A stretch of DNA of 64,000 nt from Zobellella denitrificans (GTDB taxonomy: Bacteria; Pseudomonadota; Gammaproteobacteria; Enterobacterales; Aeromonadaceae). Location: contig NZ_NMUO01000004.1 in NCBI RefSeq assembly GCF_002237365.1, positions 22,959 through 86,958 on the forward strand, read 5' to 3'. The notes under the pieces were generated by a model. That model did no database searches. It was not told the DNA's origin and saw only the letters and a program-made list of their open reading frames with translations. The position numbers and the translations under genes were made by a program. Numbering within the stretch: the first letter of the stretch is position 1; each line of letters starts with the position of its first letter. Shown here piece by piece: positions 55,995-64,000 of this stretch.

Positions 55995-58360
55995 GAGCGG
56001 GACAGCCTCAGGGAGTTGGTCATGACGATAAGCGAGCTGGCGGACATGCCGAGCATGGCGAACCAGGGCGAGACATGGCCCATGGCCGCCAGCGGCAGTA
56101 TCACCAGGTTGTAGCCCAGCGCCCAGGAAAAATTCTGCTTGATCACCCGCCGGCAGCGGCCGGCCACGCGACGGGCGACGAGGATGCGCTGCAAATCATC
56201 GCCGAGCAGGATGGCGTCGGCGCTGTTCTTGGCGATGTCGGTGCCGCCGGCCATGGCGAAGGAGACGTGGGCACCGGCCAGCACGGGGGCGTCGTTGATG
56301 CCGTCGCCCACCATCAGGCAGACCTCGCCGGCGGCGTCCCGGGCGTGCAGATAGGCCAGCTTGTCGTCGGGGCTGGCATTCTTGACCAGTTCGTCCACCC
56401 CCAGCTGCCGCGCCACCTTGTCCGCCTGGCCGGAGCCGTCGCCGGTGAGGATAGTGGTGGCCAGCCCCTGCTCCCGGCAGCGGCGGACAAGCCGCTCGGC
56501 GTCGTCCCGCAGCGGATCGGCCAGCTCGAAGCGGGCCACGAGCCCCTCTTCATCGGCCAGATAGACGCACAGCGCGTCGTCTTCGGCGCCCGGGCTGAGC
56601 CAGGCGGCGCTGCCCAGGCGCCAGCCCTGGCCGTCGATCACCCCACGCAGGCCCCGGCCGACAAGATTTTCCCGCTCGCTCACCGTCAGCCGGTGATCCC
56701 GGTAGGGACGGAAGGCGCGGGCGATGGGGTGCTCGGACTGGGCCTCCAGGGCGGCGGCGATGGCCAGCACCTCGGCCTCGGTGCGCCGGCCCAGCAGGCT
56801 GACCGAGGCCAGGGCCACCTCGCCCCGGGTCAGGGTGCCGGTCTTGTCGAACACCACCCGGGTGGCCTTGGGCAGGGTGTCCAGCACATGTCCCCGGCGG
56901 GCCAGGATGCCGGCCCCGGTCAGGCGGGAGCTGGCCACGGTCAGCGCCGTGGGGGTGGCCAGGGACAGGGCGCAGGGGCAGGTGGCCACCAGCACCGACA
57001 GCATCACCCAGAAGGCCTTGTCCGGTGCATGCTGCAGCCAGGCCAGGTAGGTGCCCAGGGTCACCAGCAACAGCGCCGCCACGAAATAGCGGGACAGCTG
57101 ATCCGCCAGCAGCGCCACCCTGGGCTTCTCCAGCAGGGCGTCGTCCTGGGCGCGCAGGATTTCCGATACCCGGGCCTCGGCCAGGGGACGCAGTACCCGC
57201 AGCCGCAGCGGCGACTCCACGTTGGTGGTGCCGGCGAACACCCGCTCGCCGGCGCCGCGGTGCACCGGCAGGTGCTCGCCGGTAAGCATGGACTCGTCCA
57301 CGCTGGTGCTGCCCTCGAGGATTTCCGCATCGGCCGGGATCGGGCTGCCCGGGGTCACCAGTACCACCTGGCCCGGCACCAGGGTCCTGGCGGCCACCTC
57401 CTGCTCGCCGTCCGGCGTTTCCAGCCGGGCCAGCATGGGAACATGGTGGCTCAGGTTGGCGGTGCTCTCCGCGGCCTTGCGCTTGGCGCGCATCTCCAGA
57501 AAGCGGCCGGAGAGCAGCAGGAAGGCGAACATGGACACGCATTCGTAGTAGACCTCGCCGGTGTCGGTGACGGTGGCGTAGACCGAGGCGACGAAGGCGA
57601 AGATCATCGCCAGGGAGACCGGCAAATCCATGTTCAGCGCCCGGTTTTTCACCCCTCGCCAGGCATTGCGGTAGAAGGGCAGGGCGGAATAGGCCATCAC
57701 CGGCACCGACAGCCAGAGGCTGACCCAGCGGAAATACTGCACCAGTTCCGCATCGATGTCGGGGAAGAGATCTTCGTAGAGGGCGAAGCCCACCATCATC
57801 ACCTGCATGCTGGCGATGCCGGCCACGCCCAGGCGCAGCAGGTAGGACTTCACCTCCCGCCGATAGGCCTGCTCCTGCGCCTGGGGCAGGAAGGGGCGGG
57901 CCTGATAGCCGATCTCCGCGAAGGCGGCCAGCAACCGGCTCAGGCTGACCTGTTCCGGATCCCAGCGCAGCCGGGCCCGCTCGGTGGTGCTGTTGACCTG
58001 GATGAGCCGGACCCCCGGCAACTGGGACAGATGGCGTTCGATCAGCCAGGCACAGGCGGCACAACTCAGGCCGCTGACCGACAGCTGCACCTCTTTCAAT
58101 TGATCCCGCTCGCTCACGAAATCCTGCTGGATGTCGGCCAGATCGTAGTGCTGCAGCCGTTTCAGCTCGTCGGGCACGGCCTCGGCCCTGGGCGCCGGGG
58201 CGCTGCGGTGCTGGTAGTAACTGCCGAGACCGCAGTCGATGATGGTGTGGGCCACCACCTGGCAGCCCGGGCAGCAGCAGGCCTGCTGCTCACCCTCGAA
58301 TTCGAAGTGAAAGTCGACGCCGGCCGGCACCGGCTCACCGCAGTGGAAACAGCCGGTCAT
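55991..58360 (-). CDS. ccoI: Cu+-exporting P1B-ATPase CcoI (CopA2/FixI)
   Basis: A 789-residue copper ATPase that delivers Cu+ for cbb3 assembly rather than detoxification. N-terminal Cys-rich region (CFHCGEP, CCCPGC), HMA domain with CxxC (SGLSCAACAWL), transmembrane CPC (ATCPCALSLATP), phosphorylation site DKTGT and hinge GDGINDAPVLAG are all present. Next to ccoH (2-nt gap) and ccoS (overlap). Confidence 0.96.
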   Translation of the reverse strand: MTGCFHCGEPVPAGVDFHFEFEGEQQACCCPGCQVVAHTIIDCGLGSYYQHRSAPAPRAEAVPDELKRLQHYDLADIQQDFVSERDQLKEVQLSVSGLSCAACAWLIERHLSQLPGVRLIQVNSTTERARLRWDPEQVSLSRLLAAFAEIGYQARPFLPQAQEQAYRREVKSYLLRLGVAGIASMQVMMVGFALYEDLFPDIDAELVQYFRWVSLWLSVPVMAYSALPFYRNAWRGVKNRALNMDLPVSLAMIFAFVASVYATVTDTGEVYYECVSMFAFLLLSGRFLEMRAKRKAAESTANLSHHVPMLARLETPDGEQEVAARTLVPGQVVLVTPGSPIPADAEILEGSTSVDESMLTGEHLPVHRGAGERVFAGTTNVESPLRLRVLRPLAEARVSEILRAQDDALLEKPRVALLADQLSRYFVAALLLVTLGTYLAWLQHAPDKAFWVMLSVLVATCPCALSLATPTALTVASSRLTGAGILARRGHVLDTLPKATRVVFDKTGTLTRGEVALASVSLLGRRTEAEVLAIAAALEAQSEHPIARAFRPYRDHRLTVSERENLVGRGLRGVIDGQGWRLGSAAWLSPGAEDDALCVYLADEEGLVARFELADPLRDDAERLVRRCREQGLATTILTGDGSGQADKVARQLGVDELVKNASPDDKLAYLHARDAAGEVCLMVGDGINDAPVLAGAHVSFAMAGGTDIAKNSADAILLGDDLQRILVARRVAGRCRRVIKQNFSWALGYNLVILPLAAMGHVSPWFAMLGMSASSLIVMTNSLRLSRS

Positions 58361-58362
58361 GC

Positions 58363-58848
58363 TCAGCTCCCGGCACGGATCACGAGCCGGTCGGGGATGG
58401 GCAGGCTGATGCGCCGCTGTATCCGCCAGCGGCCGTCAAAGGCCTCGAGTTGCAGGTTCCACTGGCCCTCCATCAGGGGATGCTCCGGGCGATAGCGGTA
58501 AACGCCGTCACCGCTGCTGGTCAGCAGCCGCTCCAGATCCTGTTCCGCCAGGGTGGGGTGGCTGAAGCGGATGCGGATGGCCTCACCATCGGTATGCTCT
58601 CCCTGCAGGCGCAGGGACAACTGGCCGTCCTGCAGCGCAAGCTCGGCCACCAGGCCCAGGCGCTCGGCCTCCTTCAGCTCGCTCAGATCCTGGTTGATGG
58701 CCCGGCCTTTTTTGTAGTAGTCATCCACCACCATGCTGTCGGCCCCCATGTGGGCAATGCGGAAGGTATAAAGGCTGGCGACCACGGCGCACAGGGGCAG
58801 GGCGATCAGGAACCAGGGCCAGAATTGCTGATACCAGGGACGTTGCAT
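58363..58848 (-). CDS. ccoH: CcoH / FixH family protein
   Basis: A 161-residue bitopic protein: one N-terminal helix (about 10-30), DDYYKKGRAINQDL family motif near residue 45 and a periplasmic beta domain. CcoH is a stable assembly subunit of cbb3 oxidase. Separated from ccoP by a terminator. Confidence 0.92.
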   Translation of the reverse strand: MQRPWYQQFWPWFLIALPLCAVVASLYTFRIAHMGADSMVVDDYYKKGRAINQDLSELKEAERLGLVAELALQDGQLSLRLQGEHTDGEAIRIRFSHPTLAEQDLERLLTSSGDGVYRYRPEHPLMEGQWNLQLEAFDGRWRIQRRISLPIPDRLVIRAGS

Positions 58849-58888
58849 AACAAATTCCTACGACAAAAAAAGCGGACGTCAATATAAC

Positions 58889-58915
58889 AAAAAGCCCCGG
58901 CGAGCGGGGCTTTTT
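58889..58915 (-). terminator. Terminator between ccoP and ccoH
   Basis: AAAAAGCCCCG (58889-58899) with CGGGGCTTTTT (58905-58915), loop GCGAG. It ends most ccoNOQP transcripts; ccoHIS may rely on read-through or its own promoter. Confidence 0.9.
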
Positions 58916-58936
58916 CATCCAAGCCCGGGGGGCTTA

Positions 58937-59905
58937 TCAGTTGTTCAGGCTGTAGACATAGGAGGCGAGCAGGTGCACCTTGTCTTCGCCCAGAATGTCT
59001 TTCCAGGCCGGCATCACGCCCTGGCGACCGTAGCGGATGCTGTCTTCCACCGCGGCGCGGGAGCCGCCGTACAGCCAGATGCCGTTGGTCAGGTTGGGCG
59101 CGCCCATGGCCGGGTTGCCGGTGCCGTCCATGCCGTGGCAGGCGGCACAGACCGCGAAGCGGGCCTGGCCCTTCTGGGCTTCCACTTCGTCCACCCGGCG
59201 GCCGGACAGGCTCAGCACATAGGACGCCACTTCCTTCACGCCCTCTTCGCCCAGGCTGTCGCCCCAGGCGGGCATGGCGCCCTGACGGCCGTGCATGATG
59301 GTGGCCTTGATCTGATCCGGATTACCGCCCCACAACCAGTCATTGTTGGTCAGGTTGGGGAAACCGCGGGCACCGCGAGCATCGGAGCCGTGGCACTGGG
59401 CACAGTTCTGCAGGAACAGACGCTGGCCCACCTTGGTGGCCTCTTCATCCTGGGCGATGTCGGCGATGGCGCGGAAGGTCTGGCCATCGGCCTCGTAGGC
59501 CAGCTCACGGAAGCGGGCGCCGAACACCTCGTCGGCCCGGATCATCTCGCGGTCGTACTGCACCAGCAGCCCCTGCTCACGGGACGCGGCCGCGGCGGCG
59601 CGAGACTCTTCCAGGGAGCGGATGTCCTGGTGCGAGCTCTGCCAGCCGAGCAGGCCCTTGAAGTTGCCCAGGCCCGGGTACAGCGCCAGGTAGATCAGGG
59701 AAAACACCAGCATGAACACGAACAGATAGCTCCACCACTTGGGCAGGGGATTGTTCAGCTCGGAGATGCCGTCGAAGGTGTGGCCGGTGGGTGCCCCTTC
59801 TTCCATTCCCATCTTGTCCCTGGTGCACCAGATCAGCAGCACCAAGCAGCCGAAAATGGTTCCCAGGCTAATCACGGTTACAAATACACTTAGAAAAGTA
59901 TTCAT
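58937..59905 (-). CDS. ccoP: cbb3 cytochrome oxidase diheme subunit CcoP
   Basis: A 322-residue membrane-anchored cytochrome c. Helices at about 4-27 and 57-77; heme sites CAQCH (168-172) and CAACH (253-257) with axial Met in MPAW (211 and 298). Transfers electrons from soluble cytochromes to CcoO/CcoN. The two-helix N-terminus is the longer CcoP type. Overlaps ccoQ by 4 nt. Confidence 0.97.
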   Translation of the reverse strand: MNTFLSVFVTVISLGTIFGCLVLLIWCTRDKMGMEEGAPTGHTFDGISELNNPLPKWWSYLFVFMLVFSLIYLALYPGLGNFKGLLGWQSSHQDIRSLEESRAAAAASREQGLLVQYDREMIRADEVFGARFRELAYEADGQTFRAIADIAQDEEATKVGQRLFLQNCAQCHGSDARGARGFPNLTNNDWLWGGNPDQIKATIMHGRQGAMPAWGDSLGEEGVKEVASYVLSLSGRRVDEVEAQKGQARFAVCAACHGMDGTGNPAMGAPNLTNGIWLYGGSRAAVEDSIRYGRQGVMPAWKDILGEDKVHLLASYVYSLNN

Positions 59906-60120
59906 TTTTTATTAGCTCCTGCGCGATCCTGCTCAGTACCCCGGCGCTTTCCGTTCGCCTTGTCTTCGTCGTCAAAAATGGAGTTGGCGGCGTCGTCGAA
60001 CGAGCCCTTGCGGCGCTTGCTGTAGGCCCAGAGTACTATGCCCACGAACAACACCAGCAAGGCCAGGGTCTGGAAGCTGATCAACATCGGCTTGAGCCGT
60101 TCCAAGGTACTGATATCCAT
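59902..60120 (-). CDS. ccoQ: cbb3 oxidase small subunit CcoQ
   Basis: A 72-residue single-helix protein (MDISTLERLKPMLISFQTLALLVLFVGIVLWAYSKRRKGSFDDAA). The ATG at 60120 has better SD spacing (GGAG) than the ATG one codon earlier. The KGSFDDAANSIFDD motif is typical. It stabilises the oxidase complex. Confidence 0.93.
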   Translation of the reverse strand: MDISTLERLKPMLISFQTLALLVLFVGIVLWAYSKRRKGSFDDAANSIFDDEDKANGKRRGTEQDRAGANKK

Positions 60121-60132
60121 CATCGGCTCCGG

Positions 60133-60741
60133 TTATTTAAGGGCATGCCCCAGGGACTGCAGATAGGCAATGATGGCGTCCATCTCGGTCTTGCCCTTCA
60201 CCGCGGCCTCGGCACCTTCGATGTCGGCATCGGTATAGGGCACGCCGAAGCTGTCCCGGAACAGACGCAGCTTGGCGGCGGAATGCTTGCCGTCCAGCTC
60301 GGTGGTTTCCAGCCAGGGGAAGGCAGGCATGTTCGATTCCGGCACCACGGCGCGCGGATCGATCAGGTGCACCCGGTGCCACTCGTCGGAGTAACGACCG
60401 CCCACCCGGGCCAGATCCGGACCGGTACGCTTGGAGCCCCACAGGAAGGGGTGCTCCCACACGCTCTCGCCGGCGACGGAATAGTGGCCGTAACGCTCGG
60501 TCTCGGCGCGGAAGGGACGGATCATCTGGCTGTGACAGACATGGCAGCCTTCACGGATATAGATGTCCCGACCTTCCATTTCCAGGGCGGTGTAGGGGCG
60601 CAGCCCTTCCACCGGCTCGTTGGTCTGCTGCTGGAAGAACAGGGGCACGATTTCCACCAGGCCGCCGAAGCTGATGGCGACCACGGTCAGGACAGCCAGC
60701 CAGGTGACGTTCTTTTCGACCAGATCATGACGGTTTTTCAT
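60133..60741 (-). CDS. ccoO: cbb3 oxidase monoheme subunit CcoO
   Basis: A 202-residue membrane-anchored cytochrome c (helix about 12-34). Heme motif CHVCH (residues 66-70) in [17 protein letters not shown]; distal Met candidate in [10 protein letters not shown]. Shuttles electrons from CcoP to CcoN. Confidence 0.97.
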   Translation of the reverse strand: MKNRHDLVEKNVTWLAVLTVVAISFGGLVEIVPLFFQQQTNEPVEGLRPYTALEMEGRDIYIREGCHVCHSQMIRPFRAETERYGHYSVAGESVWEHPFLWGSKRTGPDLARVGGRYSDEWHRVHLIDPRAVVPESNMPAFPWLETTELDGKHSAAKLRLFRDSFGVPYTDADIEGAEAAVKGKTEMDAIIAYLQSLGHALK

Positions 60742-60756
60742 TCACGAGTCTCCTTC

Positions 60757-62181
60757 TTAGGCCGGTTGGGGGATGGCTTGCAGGGAGCCTTTCGGCGCCT
60801 TGATGGTACGGTAGGCGTTGTACAGCATCAGCAGCATGCCGGCCACGAAGAAGCAACCACCGATAAAGCGGACGAAATAGAACGGGTAAGAGGCCTGCAG
60901 GCTTTCCACGAAGCTGTAGGTCAGGGTGCCGTCTTCGTTCACCGCCCGCCACATCAGGCCCTGCATCACGCCGCTGATCCACATGGCGACGATGTACAGC
61001 ACGGTGCCGATGGTGGCCAGCCAGAAATGCACGTTGATCAGCTTGACGCTGTACATGCGGTCCTGGCCGAAGAGGTTGGGAATGAGGTGATAAACGGCGC
61101 CAATAGAGACCATGGCGACCCAGCCCAGGGCACCGGAGTGCACGTGACCCACGGTCCAGTCGGTATAGTGGGACAGGGCATTCACCGTCTTGATCGCCAT
61201 CATGGGGCCTTCGAAGGTGGACATGCCGTAGAAGGACAGGGACACGATCAAAAAGCGCAGTACCGGGTCATAGCGCAGCTTGTGCCAGGCGCCGGACAGG
61301 GTCATGATGCCGTTGATCATGCCGCCCCAGGAAGGCACGAACAGGATGAGCGACATCACCATGCCGAGGGACTGGGCCCAGTCGGGCAGGGCGGTGTAGT
61401 GCAGGTGGTGCGGGCCGGCCCAGATATAGAGGGTGATCAGCGCCCAGAAGTGCACGATGGACAGACGGTAGGAGTACACCGGACGGCCGGCCTGCTTGGG
61501 CACGAAGTAGTACATCATGCCGAGGAAGCCGGCGGTCAGCAGGAAGCCCACGGCGTTGTGGCCGTACCACCACTGGATCATGGCATCGGCGGCACCGGCG
61601 TACATGGAATAGGACTTCATGCCGCTCAGCGGGATCGCCATGCTGTTGACGATGTGCAGCACCGCCACGGTCAGGATGAAACCACCGTAGAACCAGTTGG
61701 CCACATAGATGTGGGAGGTGTTGCGCTTGTACAGGGTGCCGAAGAACACGATGGCGTAGGCCACCCATACCACGGCGATGGCGATGTCGATCGGCCACTC
61801 CAGCTCGGCGTATTCCTTGCTGGTGGTGTAGCCGAGGGGCAGGGTGATCACCGCGGAGAGGATGATGGCCTGCCAGCCCCAGAACACGAAGGATGCCAGG
61901 GGGCCGCCGAACAGGCGGGTCTGACAGGTGCGTTGAACCACATAGAAGGAGGTCGCCATCAGGGCACTGACACCAAAGGCGAAAATTACCGCATTGGTGT
62001 GCAGGGGACGCAACCGGCTGTAGGTCAGCCAGGGCGTCTCGAAGTTGAGGGCAGGCCAGATAAGTTGTGCTGCGATAAGCACGCCCAACGACATACCCAC
62101 AACGCCCCAGATCACGGTCATGACCGTAAACTGACGAACTACTGTGTAGTTGTAGTTTGGTTGATTATTAGTTTGACTCAT
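60757..62181 (-). CDS. ccoN: cbb3 oxidase catalytic subunit CcoN
   Basis: A 474-residue, 12-helix heme-copper oxidase subunit, high-affinity terminal oxidase. His61 (low-spin heme), His208 in [10 protein letters not shown], Tyr252 in [12 protein letters not shown] and His258/His259 are present. The 44-residue gap between His208 and Tyr252 matches the His-Tyr cross-link pair in known cbb3 oxidases. VGHVHSG carries the remaining heme ligands. Start at 62181 ([18 protein letters not shown]). FNR and ArcA boxes lie upstream. Confidence 0.97.
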   Translation of the reverse strand: MSQTNNQPNYNYTVVRQFTVMTVIWGVVGMSLGVLIAAQLIWPALNFETPWLTYSRLRPLHTNAVIFAFGVSALMATSFYVVQRTCQTRLFGGPLASFVFWGWQAIILSAVITLPLGYTTSKEYAELEWPIDIAIAVVWVAYAIVFFGTLYKRNTSHIYVANWFYGGFILTVAVLHIVNSMAIPLSGMKSYSMYAGAADAMIQWWYGHNAVGFLLTAGFLGMMYYFVPKQAGRPVYSYRLSIVHFWALITLYIWAGPHHLHYTALPDWAQSLGMVMSLILFVPSWGGMINGIMTLSGAWHKLRYDPVLRFLIVSLSFYGMSTFEGPMMAIKTVNALSHYTDWTVGHVHSGALGWVAMVSIGAVYHLIPNLFGQDRMYSVKLINVHFWLATIGTVLYIVAMWISGVMQGLMWRAVNEDGTLTYSFVESLQASYPFYFVRFIGGCFFVAGMLLMLYNAYRTIKAPKGSLQAIPQPA

Positions 62182-62298
62182 CGTTATAGTTCCGCTTCCA
62201 CTGCTGTTATTCAGGTTTGTGACCACCCGGGGTGCTCACGTCGGAAGGATTAAAGACAACCGTTTTTCATCGGTATCTCCAGGCGCTCGAACGGCTTC

Positions 62299-62315
62299 GT
62301 TAACTGTTTGTTAAC
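62299..62315. promoter_or_regulatory. ArcA-box-like site in the ccoN leader
   Basis: GTTAACTGTTTGTTAAC has GTTA repeats with 11-bp centre spacing, as in ArcA sites (TGTTAATTAAATGTTAA). It is 118 nt upstream of ccoN. Confidence 0.5.
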
Positions 62316-62435
62316 AAAGAAAATCGGGAGGCACTGAAAACACCGCGCAGATGATAAATGAGTGGCTGCAAAAATAACAGTATAAACAGTAATATGATTA
62401 CCACTTAACCCCGCCACAAGGCATAAGGGCCCGCC

Positions 62436-62449
62436 TTGATCGAGATCAA
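62436..62449. promoter_or_regulatory. FNR box
   Basis: TTGATCGAGATCAA is a perfect match to TTGATNNNNATCAA. It lies between ccoN (255 nt away) and the divergent gene at 62491 (42 nt away), so it can serve either. Confidence 0.85.
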
Positions 62450-62490
62450 TCGGCGCAGTGAATTGTATGCAATACAGGATATAAATTGGT

Positions 62491-62961
62491 ATGAGAGACC
62501 GTCTGACCGGCCCCAAGCTGGTGCAAATCTTGGTGGTGTTGGGGATTTTGTCGGGAGCCTTTTGGCTGCGAACCTGCGCCGATGGCCAAGATACCACTGT
62601 ATTAGAGAAAGAAAATGTTGATTTTTGTGACATCGCTCACGAAGCCTGCCAGCAACACCTGGATGGCCTGGAAATAGAAGCACGGCTGCTGGCGGAGCCG
62701 CTGGCGGCCGAGCAGCCCTTCCGGCTGGAGGTGCGCTTCTCCGATCCGCAGGTAAGGGTGACCCGCAGCGTGCTGGAAGGGGAGAGCATGTACATGGGCA
62801 CCCTGCCGGCCCTGCTGGAGCAGGGCGAGCCCGGCCACTGGCAGGGTCAGGCGCTGGTGGGGGCCTGCACCGAGGCCCGCATGGTCTGGGCCTGGGTGCT
62901 GGATATCGAGCAGGGCAACGAGCCCCGCCGGCTGAAATTCCTGTTCGAGCTGCGCCGCTGA
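62491..62961 (+). CDS. Membrane-anchored periplasmic protein of unknown function, divergent from ccoN
   Basis: A 156-residue protein with an N-terminal helix (about 10-27) acting as anchor or uncleaved signal, then a soluble domain (62642 onward) with a beta-rich look: LEARLLAEPLAAEQPFRLEVRF, VTRSVLEGESMYMGTLP. Four Cys (C29, C46, C53, about C129) could form disulfides. Not recognised. The FNR box 42 nt upstream suggests oxygen control. Its stop is 2 nt from the convergent activator gene. Confidence 0.65.
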   Translation: MRDRLTGPKLVQILVVLGILSGAFWLRTCADGQDTTVLEKENVDFCDIAHEACQQHLDGLEIEARLLAEPLAAEQPFRLEVRFSDPQVRVTRSVLEGESMYMGTLPALLEQGEPGHWQGQALVGACTEARMVWAWVLDIEQGNEPRRLKFLFELRR

Positions 62962-62963
62962 GT

Positions 62964-64000
62964 TCAGCGCCCGCCCTTGTTGGGCGACACCAGGCCGTGG
63001 CGGTTGATCTTGCGGTGCAGGGTGGCCCGGCTGATGCCGAGCGCCTCGGCCGTCCGGGTGATGATCCACTGGTGTTGTTCCAGGGTATCCAGCAACAGCT
63101 GCCGCTCCTGCTGCTCCCGGACCGCCGCCAGGGGCGGACGCGCCTCCTCTTCCCGTGATGGTGCGAGACCGGGGCCGGTCACCTCGTCGGGCAGGTGTTC
63201 GGGCCCGATCGTTTCCTCATCGGCCATGGCCAGGGCATACTGCAGCACGCTCTTGAGCTGGCGGATATTGCCGGGCCAGGCATAGCCGAGCAGCCGTTGT
63301 TCCACCTCGGCGCCGAGCGACGGGACCGTCCCGTCCGCCAGCTCCGCCAGCAGCCGCCGGATCAGGGCCCGGCGGTCCTGCCGCTCCCGCAGCGGCGGCA
63401 GGGCGACCTTGAGCGCGCTGATCCGGTAGTAGAGATCTTCCCGAAACCGTCCCTCGGCCACCAGTCCGGTCAGCTCCCGGTGGGTGGCGCAGATCACGTT
63501 GAGCTCGACCGGCACCGGCCTGAGTTCGCCCACCGGGGTCACCTCCTGCTCCGCCAGCACCCGCAACAGCCGGGTCTGCAACGCCAGTGGCATGTCGCCA
63601 ATCTCGTCCAGAAACAGGGTGCCGCCGGAGCTGGCGGCGATCTTGCCCACCTTGCCGCCCCTGAGCGCCCCGGTAAAGCTGCCGGCGCCGTAGCCGAACA
63701 GCTCGCTTTCGATCAGGCTTTCGGGAATGGCGGCGCAGTTGAGGGTCACGAAGGGCTTGTCGCGCCGTGCGCTGCTGTTATGCAGTGCCCGGGCCCAGAC
63801 TTCCTTGCCGGTGCCGGTTTCCCCCTGGATCAGGATGCTGATGCCCTTGTCCACCATGCGCCGGCAGATGGCGGCCTGGCGCAGCAGGCCGGGATCCTCG
63901 CCGGCGGCCTGCGCCAGCGGATCCGGCTCCCGGCTGGTGTTGACGGCGGGGATGGCACGGAAGGCCGGTGCCAGCCGCCAGGCCTGCCAGTGGCACAGGC
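62964..64000 (-). CDS. Sigma54-dependent Fis-family transcriptional activator (5' truncated by window)
   Basis: About 345 C-terminal residues are visible. The AAA+ domain has Walker [14 protein letters not shown], the sigma54-contact loop [10 protein letters not shown] (GSFTGA instead of GAFTGA), Walker [12 protein letters not shown] and the R-finger region. A Fis-type HTH ends the protein ([23 protein letters not shown]). It resembles the AcoR group; the sensory N-terminus is outside the window. The frame is open through 64000; the internal ATG at 63857 is not the start. Target genes unknown. Confidence 0.88.
   Translation of the reverse strand, partial: LCHWQAWRLAPAFRAIPAVNTSREPDPLAQAAGEDPGLLRQAAICRRMVDKGISILIQGETGTGKEVWARALHNSSARRDKPFVTLNCAAIPESLIESELFGYGAGSFTGALRGGKVGKIAASSGGTLFLDEIGDMPLALQTRLLRVLAEQEVTPVGELRPVPVELNVICATHRELTGLVAEGRFREDLYYRISALKVALPPLRERQDRRALIRRLLAELADGTVPSLGAEVEQRLLGYAWPGNIRQLKSVLQYALAMADEETIGPEHLPDEVTGPGLAPSREEEARPPLAAVREQQERQLLLDTLEQHQWIITRTAEALGISRATLHRKINRHGLVSPNKGGR

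Noticed and set aside
60145..62253. A 702-codon rightward frame antisense to ccoO/ccoN
   Set aside because: It is the mirror of well-conserved membrane genes and has no SD or domain signature.

Overview
The window reads as a chromosomal stretch of a GC-rich, respiring gammaproteobacterium. Gene order (yoaA-tsaB-fadD-rnd-minEDC-ycgLMN; thrS-infC-rpmI-rplT-pheST-ihfA; ttcA-uspE-fnr-cco) and the protein sequences point to the Aeromonadales (Oceanimonas/Zobellella/Oceanisphaera type). That placement is an inference from synteny and protein similarity, not a database result. Coding density is high. I see no phage, insertion sequence, CRISPR array or obvious island.

Layout. 1-6.6 kb: minus-strand his operon (hisGDCBHAF, hisF cut by the window edge), preceded by a 14-residue His-rich leader peptide, an attenuator and a promoter. 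6.9-14.5 kb: an accessory-like block with a DUF2279 protein, a two-gene unit of a substrate-binding lipoprotein and a PhnD-like-PAS-GGDEF diguanylate cyclase, a DsrE-like and a TTC38-like TPR protein, and a divergent AraC regulator. 14.6-23.8 kb: yoaA, tsaB, fadD, rnd, minCDE, ycgLMN. 23.8-30 kb: dsbB, fadR with its own operator, and ycgB/yeaH/yeaG. 29.9-30.6 kb: a 700-bp gene-free region holding a sigma54-type promoter, several palindromes and a strong small-RNA candidate. 30.6-38.7 kb: azoR, a class-III aminotransferase, three tRNA-Val(GAC) genes, a DUF3080 lipoprotein, norM, ribE, a CPXCG protein, a pteridine reductase, a fructosamine kinase and a TerB-like protein.

38.7-46.7 kb: the translation cluster thrS-infC-rpmI-rplT-pheST-ihfA, then cobB. 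The thrS leader contains a tRNA-Thr anticodon-arm mimic, and infC starts with the rare codon ATA. 46.7-50.5 kb: potABCD polyamine importer. 50.7-53.3 kb: a membrane protein, a periplasmic DUF2987-like protein, a 73-bp three-way-junction palindromic element and ttcA. 53.4-64 kb: uspE, fnr and the cbb3 oxidase locus (ccoNOQP, ccoHIS and a TauE/SafE exporter), with FNR and ArcA boxes, a small divergent membrane-anchored protein and a truncated sigma54-dependent activator.

How it fits together: oxygen control (fnr, ArcA/FNR boxes, cco), fatty-acid control (fadR, fadD) and nitrogen/stress control (yeaGH) share the window with housekeeping translation and division genes. The most promising material for new biology is the SBP/diguanylate-cyclase pair with its terminator-plus-small-ORF leader, the small RNA upstream of azoR, the thrS leader, and the palindromic element before ttcA.
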